DNA from: Campylobacter concisus
Lineage (GTDB): Bacteria; Campylobacterota; Campylobacteria; Campylobacterales; Campylobacteraceae
DNA: 64,000 nucleotides
Reading direction: 5' to 3'
NCBI RefSeq assembly: GCF_002913225.1
Contig: NZ_PPAW01000047.1
Coordinates: 1-64,000 of the forward strand
This document shows, in pieces, positions 12,036-20,852 of this stretch. A program made the translations under genes and the position numbers. The first letter of the stretch is position 1, and each line of letters starts with the position of its first letter. The notes below the pieces were generated by a model. The model was given only the letters and a program-made list of their open reading frames with translations. It had not been told where the DNA came from and did no database searches.

Positions 12036-13175
12036 CTAGTTTCTGCGCCTATACTCTTCGTATCCAAATTCACGGATCATCTTTATCTCGCCATTTTCTT
12101 TTAAAAGAAGAAGATCAGGCAGTTTTATGCCGTTAAATGTCGTATTTTTCACGATGGTGTAGTGAATTTGATCTTCAAATATGACGCGGTCGCCGATTTT
12201 TAGCTCACTATCAAATTTATACTCCGCATCGCCCGCTTCAAGCCCCACTATATCGCCAGCTAGGCAGGTATTGCCGCCAAATCTATAAGCAAAATTACCA
12301 TTTTTGCTCTCGCCTCTAACGGCTGGGCGGTAAGGCATGAGCACAGTATCTGGCATGTGCGCCTCAGCTGAGGTGTCAAGGATGGCGATATCTTTTTCGT
12401 TGTGCACGATGTCAAGCACGCTGCTTATCAAAAAGCCAGTCTGCCAGCCCACCGCTTCGCCTGGCTCCAGATAGACCTCCACGCCGTATTTCTCGCGAAA
12501 GCGCCTAATGATCCTTATAAGCAGCTCCACGTCGTAGTCGGCTCTCGTGATGTGGTGACCGCCGCCCATATTTATCCACTTCATCTTTGGTATAAACTCG
12601 CCAAATTTCTCCTCAAACGCCTCCAGCACGACCTGCAAGCTGCTAGTGCTCTCCTCACAAAGCGCGTGAAAATGAAGCCCAGTGATGCCATCAAGAAGCT
12701 CTGGCTTAAAATTTGCTCTCGTGATGCCAAGCCTGCTAAATTTACCGCATGGGTTGTAGCTATCAGTTGGCGCAAGTGAGACCTCTGGATTGACCCTTAG
12801 GCCGCAGATGATGTCGTTTTGTAGGGCAATGCCTTTAAATTTTTGCCACTGCGCAAAAGAGTTAAATGTGATGTGTTTTGAAATTTTTAAAATTTCATCA
12901 AAATCCTCATCTTTAAAGGCTGGGCTATACGTGTGGATCTCGCCTTTTACGTACTCGCTCGCAAATTTAGCCTCGTGAAGCCCACTGCAAGTCGCTCCAT
13001 CAAGATATGAGCCTACCATATCCATCACGCCGCTAAATGCAAAGCCTTTAAGAGCCACTAAAATTTTAGCTCCGCTTTGCTCTTTTACATACTTTAAGAG
13101 CTCTAAATTTTTACGTACTTTTGCCTCTTCGCAGACGTAGGCTGGGGTTTTTATGCTTTTTAAAATTTCGTTCAT
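12036..13175 (-). CDS. nspC: Carboxynorspermidine decarboxylase
   Basis: The product decarboxylates carboxynorspermidine or carboxyspermidine in the alternative polyamine pathway used by Campylobacter. The 379-residue protein has the alanine-racemase-fold barrel with the PLP lysine in ILVALKGFAF (K43), the HFHALCEEST segment and MGGGHHITRADYD. Length and motifs match NspC. The partner carboxyspermidine dehydrogenase is not in the window. It is divergent from moaD, with about 84 bases between starts. The C. jejuni orthologue also sits beside moaD/moaE, as I recall. Confidence 0.93.
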   Translation of the reverse strand: MNEILKSIKTPAYVCEEAKVRKNLELLKYVKEQSGAKILVALKGFAFSGVMDMVGSYLDGATCSGLHEAKFASEYVKGEIHTYSPAFKDEDFDEILKISKHITFNSFAQWQKFKGIALQNDIICGLRVNPEVSLAPTDSYNPCGKFSRLGITRANFKPELLDGITGLHFHALCEESTSSLQVVLEAFEEKFGEFIPKMKWINMGGGHHITRADYDVELLIRIIRRFREKYGVEVYLEPGEAVGWQTGFLISSVLDIVHNEKDIAILDTSAEAHMPDTVLMPYRPAVRGESKNGNFAYRFGGNTCLAGDIVGLEAGDAEYKFDSELKIGDRVIFEDQIHYTIVKNTTFNGIKLPDLLLLKENGEIKMIREFGYEEYRRRN

Positions 13176-13259
13176 TTGCTTTCTCTTTTGTAAATTTTCA
13201 AATAAGTATATCTAAATTTATTTTTAAGTAAAATCAGCAAAAATTTCAAAGGATAAAAT

Positions 13260-13481
13260 GTGGTAGAGATCGAATTTCTTGGGCCTATCGGGCTTGAGAG
13301 TATAAAAGTAGAAGCAAAAAATTTAGGCGAGGTAAAAGCGGCTTTAAGCGAGAAAGAGGAGCTTAAAAAGTGGCTAAATATCTGCGCTGTGGCTGTAAAT
13401 GACGAGATCGTGAGCGATATAAATTTCGCTCTTAAATCAGGCGATAAAATTTCTATCTTGCCACCAGTTTGTGGAGGCTAA
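13260..13481 (+). CDS. moaD: Molybdopterin synthase small subunit
   Basis: The 73-residue ubiquitin-fold protein ends in PPVCGG; the terminal Gly-Gly carries the thiocarboxylate used to make molybdopterin. The start is GTG at 13260: the ATG two bases earlier runs straight into a stop, and AAAGGA lies just upstream. It is followed immediately by moaE. The cofactor would serve formate dehydrogenase and other molybdo- or tungstoenzymes. Confidence 0.93.
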   Translation: MVEIEFLGPIGLESIKVEAKNLGEVKAALSEKEELKKWLNICAVAVNDEIVSDINFALKSGDKISILPPVCGG

Positions 13482-13482
13482 A

Positions 13483-13917
13483 ATGCAAATTTATAATGGA
13501 AGCTTGGACGTTCAAAGCATCACAAACGAGTGGTATGATAGGTTTAAGGATAAAAACTGCGGCGCGCTCATCACTTTTGTAGGCATAGTAAGAGAAGAGG
13601 GCGGAATTTCGGCGCTTAGCTTTGATATCTATGAGCCGATCCTTAAAAAATGGCTAGATGCTTGGCAGGAGCGAGCCAAAAAAGAAAATGCCTACGTGCT
13701 CTTTGCTCACTCAAAAGGCGATGTGCCCGTGCATACAAGCTCTTATGTAGCAGGTGTAGTAAGCCCTCAAAGAAAGGTCGCGCTAAGGCTTATAAACGAG
13801 TTTGTCGAGGACTTTAAGGCAAATGCGCCGATCTGGAAATATGACGTGATAAATGGCGAGAGAATTTACGCCAAAGAGCGCAGCCAAGCAATAAATGGCG
13901 CCGGACTTTTGGCATAA
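13483..13917 (+). CDS. moaE: Molybdopterin synthase large subunit
   Basis: MoaE is the catalytic subunit that converts precursor Z to molybdopterin with sulfur from MoaD. I place the start at ATG 13483, giving 144 residues, because GGAGG in the last moaD codons is well spaced from it; a GTG at 13471 would overlap moaD. Family features are CGALITFVGIVRE, the LSFDIYEPILKKW region and the KKENAYVLFAHSKGDVPV segment. Confidence 0.92.
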   Translation: MQIYNGSLDVQSITNEWYDRFKDKNCGALITFVGIVREEGGISALSFDIYEPILKKWLDAWQERAKKENAYVLFAHSKGDVPVHTSSYVAGVVSPQRKVALRLINEFVEDFKANAPIWKYDVINGERIYAKERSQAINGAGLLA

Positions 13918-13927
13918 AAGGGCAAAA

Positions 13928-14395
13928 ATGATAACCAAAGAGAGTAAAAAAGATGTTTTTTGGGCGCTAGCCTTTGGGCTTGGGCTCTTTGTCTTTAGTA
14001 TCGTTGGCTACCTTTATATTGATCTTGGCACACCCTCTCTTTTTGGCATCATCGTTGGCGCCGTTTCGACCTTTTTTTGCGTTAGGAAGATCTTGCAAAA
14101 TAACTTTTTTGAGATAGATGATGATGGATTTGTCATCACAAAAGGCTCAAAAAATATCAAATTTTTATTCAAAGATATCGACGAGATCGCCATTAAAAGT
14201 TTTGGCGATAAGAAAAAAGTCGATGCGCTAAGTGTTAAATTTAGAAAAAATCGCCTAGATAGAGATGCGTGTTTTGGCTTAGTTCAGGCACTTGGCGATG
14301 ATATGATCGTCATTTTTGACAGATATGAGCTTTCTCAATTTACACTTTCAAAAGAGCTTCGAGATAGGCTCGCTAAATTTAAAGATAGGGCTTAG
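13928..14395 (+). CDS. Two-helix membrane protein, unknown
   Basis: The 155-residue product starts at ATG 13928, after AAAGGG and ten bases past moaE. It has two hydrophobic helices (about residues 10-30 and 34-54) followed by a soluble C-terminal domain of alternating strands (NFFEIDDDGFVITKGSKNIK onward), as in small PH-like membrane proteins. No catalytic motif is visible. Co-transcription with moaDE is likely from the spacing, but I see no functional link. Confidence 0.65.
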   Translation: MITKESKKDVFWALAFGLGLFVFSIVGYLYIDLGTPSLFGIIVGAVSTFFCVRKILQNNFFEIDDDGFVITKGSKNIKFLFKDIDEIAIKSFGDKKKVDALSVKFRKNRLDRDACFGLVQALGDDMIVIFDRYELSQFTLSKELRDRLAKFKDRA

Positions 14396-14456
14396 TTAGA
14401 TAAAAATTTTTAATTATTTTTTACCCTTTGCTTAATTATTTATAATTTAAATTTTT

Positions 14457-14471
14457 ATATAATAATTATCA
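14457..14471. promoter_or_regulatory. Weak Fur-like 7-1-7 box
   Basis: ATATAAT-A-ATTATCA matches the TGATAAT-N-ATTATCA Fur pattern at 12 of 14 positions. The surroundings are very AT-rich, so a chance match is quite possible. Confidence 0.25.
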
Positions 14472-14568
14472 AAATATATAGCAAAATTTTACATTATTTT
14501 TGCCTTATTATGTTATTTTTACCTGCTGATTAATTCTGTATTCAATAATTTTTTTATAAAAATATATG

Positions 14569-14610
14569 ATGATTTATATCAATATCTTATAAGAGATTTT
14601 TATTTACAAT
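14569..14610 (+). promoter_or_regulatory. FNR/CRP-type box with class II promoter spacing
   Basis: ATGAT-TTAT-ATCAA (14569-14582) matches the TTGAT-N4-ATCAA FNR consensus at nine of ten positions. TACAAT at 14605-14610 would be the -10. A start near 14616-14617 would place the box centre at about -41, the standard class II activator position. It lies 72-85 bases upstream of the receptor ATG. Confidence 0.6.
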
Positions 14611-14653
14611 TTCGATAAGAAAAATCATAATTGTATTTTAAAAGGAGTTTTTT

Positions 14654-16503
14654 ATGAGGCAAGTTTTAAGCCTAATAGTTTTTCGTCACTGCTTTTAGCA
14701 AATGAAGCAAATTTGGACACTATAAAGCCTGTTAAAGAATTTGCGCCACCGCCAATTATAACGCCAAATGTTGCACAAAGTGCCTTTGTGGAAAATCAAT
14801 TTGACCGCACTCAAAGAAGCGAATATCCATTTGTGACAAATTTACTTGATAGCTCAACGGATATGTTTCATATCTCAGCTGGAATGTATGGCAAAAGCTT
14901 TTACAACTCATCACTTTTTAAATATCGTGGCACAAATTTTTATACCATTTTAAACGCAAATTTCACCAAAGCAAATAGCTACAAAGATGGCAGTGGCAAA
15001 AGATGGGACTATGGCTACAACAGGCAGGGCCAAAGCGCTATTTTAGGTTTCGTGCCAAATGAGCTTAGTGAGCTTAGACTTACGTTTTTAAGAGATAATA
15101 TCGATAAAGACAAGCAGCCAGAACATGCAATGGACGCCTTTAAAACAACCAGAAAAGTTGGCAAGCTAAATATCAGGCTGGGCGAAGAAGACCTTTCAAA
15201 TACGCTAAATTTTGAATTTATCCTAAAAAAGATTGAGCGAAAAGCTGATAATTTTCATCTAAGGGATGCTAGTCCAAATGTAAAAGTTGAGATAAAAAGA
15301 GATGTGCTTGAGACAAATTTAAAATATGATGTTGATTTCGCAAGCTTTCATAATCAAATAGGTGCTGGCTTTGAAAAAGATAAACATGATGGCAAAAGAT
15401 ACATAAAGCAAGGCAGCAACTGGGTATTTAACGGATACAGATTTGCTGATGTTAGAAATGATAAATTTATGCTCTTTGATACACTTGCTTATAAATTTAA
15501 TGAAGCAAACGAAGCTTCTCTTGCCTTAAAATATGAAGAGCAAAGAAGTAAGCTTAATGGGCTTGATACTAAATATTTCGCACCAAATCCAACCATTAGC
15601 ACCACTCGCGGACTGCTTCGTCAAATTTATGGTGAAGACGTAAGTGATAAGATCAAAAAAGACGCTTTTAGCGCAAGTTTGAAATATAAATTTACACTAA
15701 ACGATAAGGATAGCTATTTCGCAAAACTTGAGAGTTTATCTCGCCTGCCAAGTAATATGGAGCGTTTTAACGCACTTTATGGTGCGGGCGATAATGGCTG
15801 GATAGCAAATCCAAATTTAGAGCCAGAAAGGCACAATAGAGCAGTTCTTGGCTTTAAATTTGGTAGCCAGTTTTATAAAGAATACCTAAATTCCTTGCAA
15901 AACAAAGATGCATTTAGCTTTAGTGGGCATTTCATCGCTGATAGCGTAAAAAATTTAATCATTTTTGATAGACGCCACTCAAAAGCCGCCATGCCACTAA
16001 ATAAAAATGCTGTCATCTCAAGAAATGTTGATGCAACGCTTTATAGTGTAAATTTAAACTCAGAATATAGCTTTGCAAGGCACTTTGGCTTAAAAAGCTC
16101 ACTTTACTACAACTACGGGCAAAACAAAACCGATGGAAGGCCACTTTATCAAATAAGGCCTTTTGAGGCAAATTTTGCATTTGACTACAAAGACTATGCA
16201 AGCTTTGGTAGCTACAACCTAGGCACTGCACTAAGGCTAGTTTCAAAGCAAACTAGAGGTGATTTTAGCAAGCAAAATGGTCTAGGTATCGATAAAAAAG
16301 AAGCAGCAAAAGGTTTTGGCTTGCTTGATCTTTATGGTGGCGTAGAGTTTAAAAACAAAGTCGGCATAAGATTTGGCGTAGCAAATTTATTTGATAAAGA
16401 TTATGCAGAATTTATCAGCGGTGATCACGTAGCAGCACTTGATCCAGTAGTCGTTCATGCCCCTGGCAGGACATTTTTCATTAGCTTTCACAGCAGTTTT
16501 TAA
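14654..16503 (+). pseudogene. OprC/NosA-like TonB-receptor barrel without plug, frameshifted signal peptide
   Basis: A strong AAAGGAG precedes ATG 14654, which opens MRQVLSLIVF and then stops after four more codons. One extra T in the T5 run at 14679-14683 would give MRQVLSLIVF-SSLLLANEA, a normal signal peptide joined to the long downstream frame (from about 14684). The long frame is an outer-membrane barrel resembling TonB-dependent copper receptors: NSYKDGSGKRW and YNRQGQSAILGF in the early barrel, NLEPERHNRAVLGF, and a C-terminus with GVANLFDKDYAEF and PGRTFFISFHSSF. The roughly 120-residue plug domain is missing: about 50 residues after the leader, barrel strands begin. The frameshift may be a real mutation, phase variation or a sequence error. 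Confidence 0.75.
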
Positions 16504-16514
16504 AGGAGAAAAAG

Positions 16515-17480
16515 ATGTTAGATAGAAGAAAATTTTTAGGACTTAGCACAGCTTTAGGCGTTAGCGCTTTTGCACCAAATTTATTTGCAAAAGAGAGCTT
16601 TACTATGTGGGGCGCGCCAGCGATCCCAAGTGTCATAATGGCAGTTGCTGCACTGCAAGGAGAGTTAAATAAAACTTATGATGTAAGCCTAAATATCTGG
16701 AAAACACCAGATCAGCTTCGTGCAGGCGTCGCTAGTGGGGATATTAAAGTCACGATGTCACCATCAAATGTCGCTGCAAATTTAAGAAATCAAGGGCTTG
16801 ATTTTGCGATGTTAAATTTACTGACCCTTGGCGTAATGAACGCTATGGTCAAGGACGAAAAGATCAAAAATTTAGAGGATTTTGTAGGTAAAAAGCTTAT
16901 CATGCCATTTCGAGGCGACATGCCTGATCTTGTCTTAAGAGCACTTTGCAAGAAGCGAGGCATAGACGTTAGCAAGATAGACGTCACCTACACAGCAACG
17001 CCGCCTGAGGCTCTGCTTTTATTTTTACAAAAAGATTTTGATATTTTATTAGTCCCACAACCTCTTGGCGAAGCGACTATTTTGCGCGGCAAAAAAGCAG
17101 GCGTTAGCGTGTATTACTCAGTTGATTTTCCAAAAATTTGGGGCGAGAGCTTTGGCACAAAACCGATAATCCCAATGGCTGGCATTATCGTAGAAAAAAG
17201 CTTTTATGAGAAGAGCTTAAATCTATTTGATACGCTTCATAGCGATCTTAAAAATGCACTTTCATGGATACTTGAGAACAAGCAAAGTGCAGCAAAGATA
17301 GGTTCAAGCTACTTGCCGGCTCCAGAAGTGGCACTTGCAAATGCTTTTGATAAGGCAAATTTAACAGTGACAAAAGCAAATGAACTACAAAGTGAAATCA
17401 TGGCATTTTTTGAAGAAATTTATCAGTTCAATCCAAAATTTCTAGGTGGCAAGATGCCAGATAAAGGTCTATTTTTATGA
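16515..17480 (+). CDS. ABC transporter substrate-binding protein with Tat-like leader
   Basis: The 321-residue periplasmic protein has a twin-arginine-type leader (MLDRRKFLGLSTALGVSAFA), followed by a two-lobe binding fold of the SsuA/TauA/NMT1 type: IWKTPDQLRAGVASGDIKVT, VGKKLIMPFRG and the PPEALLLFLQKDFDILLVPQ segment. Related proteins bind sulfonates, nitrate or pyrimidines, but sequence alone does not fix the ligand. Tat export could imply folding or cofactor loading in the cytoplasm. It starts 11 bases after the receptor barrel and overlaps the permease by four bases. Confidence 0.85.
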   Translation: MLDRRKFLGLSTALGVSAFAPNLFAKESFTMWGAPAIPSVIMAVAALQGELNKTYDVSLNIWKTPDQLRAGVASGDIKVTMSPSNVAANLRNQGLDFAMLNLLTLGVMNAMVKDEKIKNLEDFVGKKLIMPFRGDMPDLVLRALCKKRGIDVSKIDVTYTATPPEALLLFLQKDFDILLVPQPLGEATILRGKKAGVSVYYSVDFPKIWGESFGTKPIIPMAGIIVEKSFYEKSLNLFDTLHSDLKNALSWILENKQSAAKIGSSYLPAPEVALANAFDKANLTVTKANELQSEIMAFFEEIYQFNPKFLGGKMPDKGLFL

Positions 17481-18274
17481 TATTAATCGACGGCGTTAAA
17501 AAAGATCGCTCAGCCTTTTTAAAAATGATTGACTATTTTTGGGGCGGATTTAGCGGACTTGCCGTAGTTTTTTTGATCTTAGCTATTTGGCAAGTGGGAA
17601 GCGAGTTTAGCTCCCCACTCCTGCTCCCTTCGCCAAAAGATGTATTTTTTAAAGTCTGTGAAATCATAAAGGACTACAAAAATAGCGAGATAAATATAAC
17701 GCTTTGCAGATCACTAGTTGGGGTTAGCACGGCGACATTTTTTGGTATATTTTTAGGGCTAATAGCAGGTAGTTTTAAAAGCTTTGCGGCCTTTTTAAGA
17801 CCTGTCATTACCTTGCTTTTGTCGATGCCACCAATTATTTGGATAGTGCTTGCTATTTTTTGGTTTGGATTTGGAAATTTTAGCACCATTTTTACTATCT
17901 TTATCACCGTTTTACCGCTTACTTTTGCAAGCTCGGCAGTTGCTATGAGCAGTGTAGATGAGGAGCTAAAAGAGATGTTTGATGCCTATCATTTAGGCTT
18001 TTTAAAAAAGATAAAACATCTCTACATCCCACATCTTACAAGCTATATCATAAGCTCTGTTAGCGTAGCTGTTGCAATGGGTGTAAAAATAGTCATAATG
18101 GCCGAACTACTAGGTGCAAATAACGGCATGGGAGCAAAGATAGCAAATGCAAGGGCGATGCTTGAAACAACCGAGGTAATGGCGTATGTTCTTTTAAGTA
18201 TCGCCCTTATCATGCTTTTTGAGTACCTCATCATTGAGCCTTTAAAAATAGCCCTGATGCCTTGGAGAAGATGA
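17477..18274 (+). CDS. ABC transporter permease (SsuC/TauC type)
   Basis: The 265-residue inner-membrane permease has about six hydrophobic helices. Its coupling-helix region (ELKEMFDAYHLGFLKKIKHL, then YIPHL) fits the EAA motif of type I importers. The first helix is FSGLAVVFLILAIWQVGS. ATGA overlap with the binding protein and a close junction with the ATPase make one operon. The SsuC/TauC resemblance describes the fold family and does not show the substrate. Confidence 0.88.
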   Translation: MILIDGVKKDRSAFLKMIDYFWGGFSGLAVVFLILAIWQVGSEFSSPLLLPSPKDVFFKVCEIIKDYKNSEINITLCRSLVGVSTATFFGIFLGLIAGSFKSFAAFLRPVITLLLSMPPIIWIVLAIFWFGFGNFSTIFTIFITVLPLTFASSAVAMSSVDEELKEMFDAYHLGFLKKIKHLYIPHLTSYIISSVSVAVAMGVKIVIMAELLGANNGMGAKIANARAMLETTEVMAYVLLSIALIMLFEYLIIEPLKIALMPWRR

Positions 18275-18963
18275 TGCTTGAGCTTAAAAATGTAGAGTAT
18301 GAAATTTTAAGAGATAAGGTCGTAAGAAATTTTAATTTAAAGGTAGAAAAAGGCGAAGTGGTGACGCTTTTTGGACCATCAGGTTGTGGGAAAACTACCA
18401 TTTTGCGCCTTATTAGCGGACTAAATGAGCCTAGAAAAGGGGAAATTTTTAATAAATTTAAAAAAATGACATATTTTTTTCAAGAAAATCGTCTGCTTAC
18501 ATGGAAAAATGCTCTTGAAAATGTACTTTTGGTTATGGATAAAGCTGATCAAAACAGCGTTTTAAAGCTCTTTGCTAAGGTTGGCCTTAGTCAAAAAGAC
18601 GCACTAAAATATCCAAATGAACTAAGTGGCGGTATGCGCCAAAGGGTCGCTTTCGTGCGGGCGATCGTGACAAAACCTGACCTTCTTTTAATGGACGAGC
18701 CTTTTTCGGGGCTTGATTATGATATGAAAGAAATTTTGATCGATATCGTTAGCCAAAGAGTGAGCGAGGGCATGAGCATAATACTCGTCACACACGACAG
18801 AATGGAGGCCGTAAAGATGTCAAATAGAATTTATTTTCTCGCAAATAAAGGTGCGATCATACAAAAAGAGCTTGTTTTAGACGAGGCTTTTAAAGACCGT
18901 GATTTTGCATTTATTAGCAAAACAATAGATGAAAATTTTAAAGGGCAAATTTATTATGATTAA
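18274..18963 (+). CDS. ABC transporter ATP-binding protein
   Basis: The 229-residue ATPase has Walker A GPSGCGKTT, signature LSGGMRQR, Walker B LLLMDEPFSGLD and the switch histidine in ILVTHDR. ATG 18274 is the best-spaced start after GGAG at 18264; ATG 18271, overlapping the permease stop, is almost as good. It completes the importer. The gene ends inside the start region of the NnrS-like gene, an 8-base overlap. Confidence 0.92.
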   Translation: MLELKNVEYEILRDKVVRNFNLKVEKGEVVTLFGPSGCGKTTILRLISGLNEPRKGEIFNKFKKMTYFFQENRLLTWKNALENVLLVMDKADQNSVLKLFAKVGLSQKDALKYPNELSGGMRQRVAFVRAIVTKPDLLLMDEPFSGLDYDMKEILIDIVSQRVSEGMSIILVTHDRMEAVKMSNRIYFLANKGAIIQKELVLDEAFKDRDFAFISKTIDENFKGQIYYD

Positions 18964-20062
18964 CAACTTTTTTACATATCCTATGAGGATATTTTTTCTT
19001 ACAAGTGCTGCCTGTGCTGTGCTGGGGGCTGCTATATTTTTTACACCAACTGATTTTGTGAGTTTGCATAAATTTATATTTTTACACCTTTTTTTGGCAC
19101 TTGCTTATGCTGGTTTTTTACTCACTGGACTAACCGACTGGACAAATTTCAGCTCATCACTAAAAGTCCACGCTTACATTTTATTTTCACTCTTTACAAC
19201 TAGCTTTATAGCAGCACTTTTTAGCTTATTTTTAGCACATTTTTTTATTACGCTTTTTTGGGCATATTTAGTGATGCTTTGTCTTTATATGATCTGGCGA
19301 GATAAAAATCTTGATCAATTTGGCGTACTTGGCTTTTTATTTGGCATTTTAGGCTTTGAAATTTACTATCTAATAAGTGACAACGAAAAATTTTTAAATT
19401 TGCAAATTTATCTTCATATTATCGCTATCTTGCTTATTTCATATCGCGTTAGCGTTGTACTTGGCAGAGAAGCGCTAAAGCGAGAAAACGATATGGATGA
19501 GGCTATCTTTGTGCCAAATTTTATCTATAAAAATATTGCTATTTGTATGACTTGTGCGTTTTTGCTTTTTAATATATTTTTTGAAAAGAGTATAGGCACC
19601 TACTATGTAGCCATTGCTTGCGGATGTGCAGTGCTTGCAAAGCTTAAAGAGTGGCACTATAAGCAACTTTTGAGGCATAATTTTGTGATTTACTATTACT
19701 TTATGCAGATATTTTTAGCGGTTGGATTTTTAGGCATCGGAGTAAGTGGGCTTTTAAATCTAGGTCTTGAAGTAAATTTTATGCACTTAATAGCCGTAAA
19801 TGCCGTTATTTTTAGTGTTATGCTTATTTTTAATATTGCGGGACTTCGTCACAGCGGACAAGAGCTTGAGTTTTTACGCCTTAGCAAAATTGCATTTATT
19901 TTAGTCTTTTTAGCTGGCGTTAGCAGAGGAATTTTGGCATATTTTTGGAGTGGATTTTATATTCATTTACCAGCGACTTTAATAGCACTTGCTTTTGTCT
20001 TTTGGCTCATAAATTTTTATGCAATTTTTAGAGATAATGAATTCTCTGAGGATCCTGAATGA
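18956..20062 (+). CDS. NnrS-like multi-helix membrane protein
   Basis: The 368-residue product has about ten to twelve hydrophobic helices. AYAGFLLTGLTDWTN and HLIAVNAVIFSVMLIFNIAG with LRHSGQELE match the conserved NnrS segments (the AGFLLTAVPNWTG-like and LGHTGR-like regions). NnrS proteins are haem- and copper-containing membrane proteins tied to denitrification and nitric-oxide stress. ATG 18956 is chosen over an upstream ATG at 18929 because AAAGGG lies before it. It is the last gene of the receptor-ABC operon, and the regulator gene converges on it three bases away. Confidence 0.75.
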   Translation: MINNFFTYPMRIFFLTSAACAVLGAAIFFTPTDFVSLHKFIFLHLFLALAYAGFLLTGLTDWTNFSSSLKVHAYILFSLFTTSFIAALFSLFLAHFFITLFWAYLVMLCLYMIWRDKNLDQFGVLGFLFGILGFEIYYLISDNEKFLNLQIYLHIIAILLISYRVSVVLGREALKRENDMDEAIFVPNFIYKNIAICMTCAFLLFNIFFEKSIGTYYVAIACGCAVLAKLKEWHYKQLLRHNFVIYYYFMQIFLAVGFLGIGVSGLLNLGLEVNFMHLIAVNAVIFSVMLIFNIAGLRHSGQELEFLRLSKIAFILVFLAGVSRGILAYFWSGFYIHLPATLIALAFVFWLINFYAIFRDNEFSEDPE

Positions 20063-20064
20063 TA

Positions 20065-20703
20065 TTAATTGGTATAACTTTCAAGTTTTTCGTGGTCGAT
20101 GATGAGAAATTCGTGCGGTGTGATCTTTCTGATGATGTCGTCTTTGATAAGCTCATTAAAGGCTGTTGAGGCGCTTTGGCGCTTGAGGCCAACAAAGCTT
20201 GAGAGCACCTTTAAAGAAAATGGTAAAAACACATATCGGTAGCCATTTTGTTTTAGATCTTGCTCATTTGCTAGCTCGATCAAGAAATTTGCGATCCTGC
20301 CCTTTGCGTCCTCAAAGAGTATTGACTTTGTGATCTGGCGCTGCACGATGATGGTGTTTAGCGTGGTTGTTAGGATCTCGCTTGCAGCTTTTGGATTATG
20401 TAAAATTTCACCTATTTTATCCAGTCTAATGACATAAATTTGGGCATCTTCAAGCACTTCAAAGGCGCAGTTATCATCGAGTATGGCGATGTTGTTTTTT
20501 TCTAAATGATAAAGGATAAATTCCTCGCCATCTTCAAAAAATGAGAGCTTTGCTGAGCCGCTTTTTAGGATAATTATCTCGATGTCTTCTGTGTAGATCG
20601 TGCTTGTTTTTGGCAGCTCTTTAAACTCAAATTTCTCTAGCTCATCTTGTGTTAAGATATCTAAAATATGCGTTTGTAAAAGCCCTAAGCGTGATTTTTT
20701 CAT
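20065..20703 (-). CDS. Crp/Fnr family transcription regulator
   Basis: The 212-residue product has a cyclic-nucleotide-type beta barrel (residues about 20-115), a dimer helix and a C-terminal winged helix-turn-helix (FSLKVLSSFVGLKRQSASTA). It lacks the N-terminal cysteine set of oxygen-sensing FNR. In the recognition helix the FNR pattern E-x-x-S-R is replaced by Q-S-A-S-T, so its site may differ from the FNR consensus. Its convergent position at the end of the receptor-ABC-NnrS operon suggests it controls that operon; this is inference. C. jejuni NssR is a plausible functional comparison. Confidence 0.85.
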   Translation of the reverse strand: MKKSRLGLLQTHILDILTQDELEKFEFKELPKTSTIYTEDIEIIILKSGSAKLSFFEDGEEFILYHLEKNNIAILDDNCAFEVLEDAQIYVIRLDKIGEILHNPKAASEILTTTLNTIIVQRQITKSILFEDAKGRIANFLIELANEQDLKQNGYRYVFLPFSLKVLSSFVGLKRQSASTAFNELIKDDIIRKITPHEFLIIDHEKLESYTN

Positions 20704-20852
20704 CTTTCTCCCAAAAAAGTGTAAGGGCAGATTTTACTTTATAAAGCATTTAAATAAGTTGAAATTTCTCTTTTTTTGTGTTACTTTTTTTCAAATTTTT
20801 TTAAAAATAGTGATAAATTCGGGGGTTTTGGCTGCATAAATTGCAACCAAAT

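Noticed and set aside
12402-12978. Plus-strand and alternative minus-strand frames within nspC
   Set aside because: They are out-of-frame shadows of a well-supported gene.
14396-14653. Very AT-rich stretch considered as a replication origin
   Set aside because: No clustered DnaA boxes and no dnaA or dnaN nearby; a promoter region explains it better.
20704-20852. FNR box upstream of the Crp/Fnr gene
   Set aside because: No TTGAT-N4-ATCAA-like sequence is present in this gap, so autoregulation is not supported.
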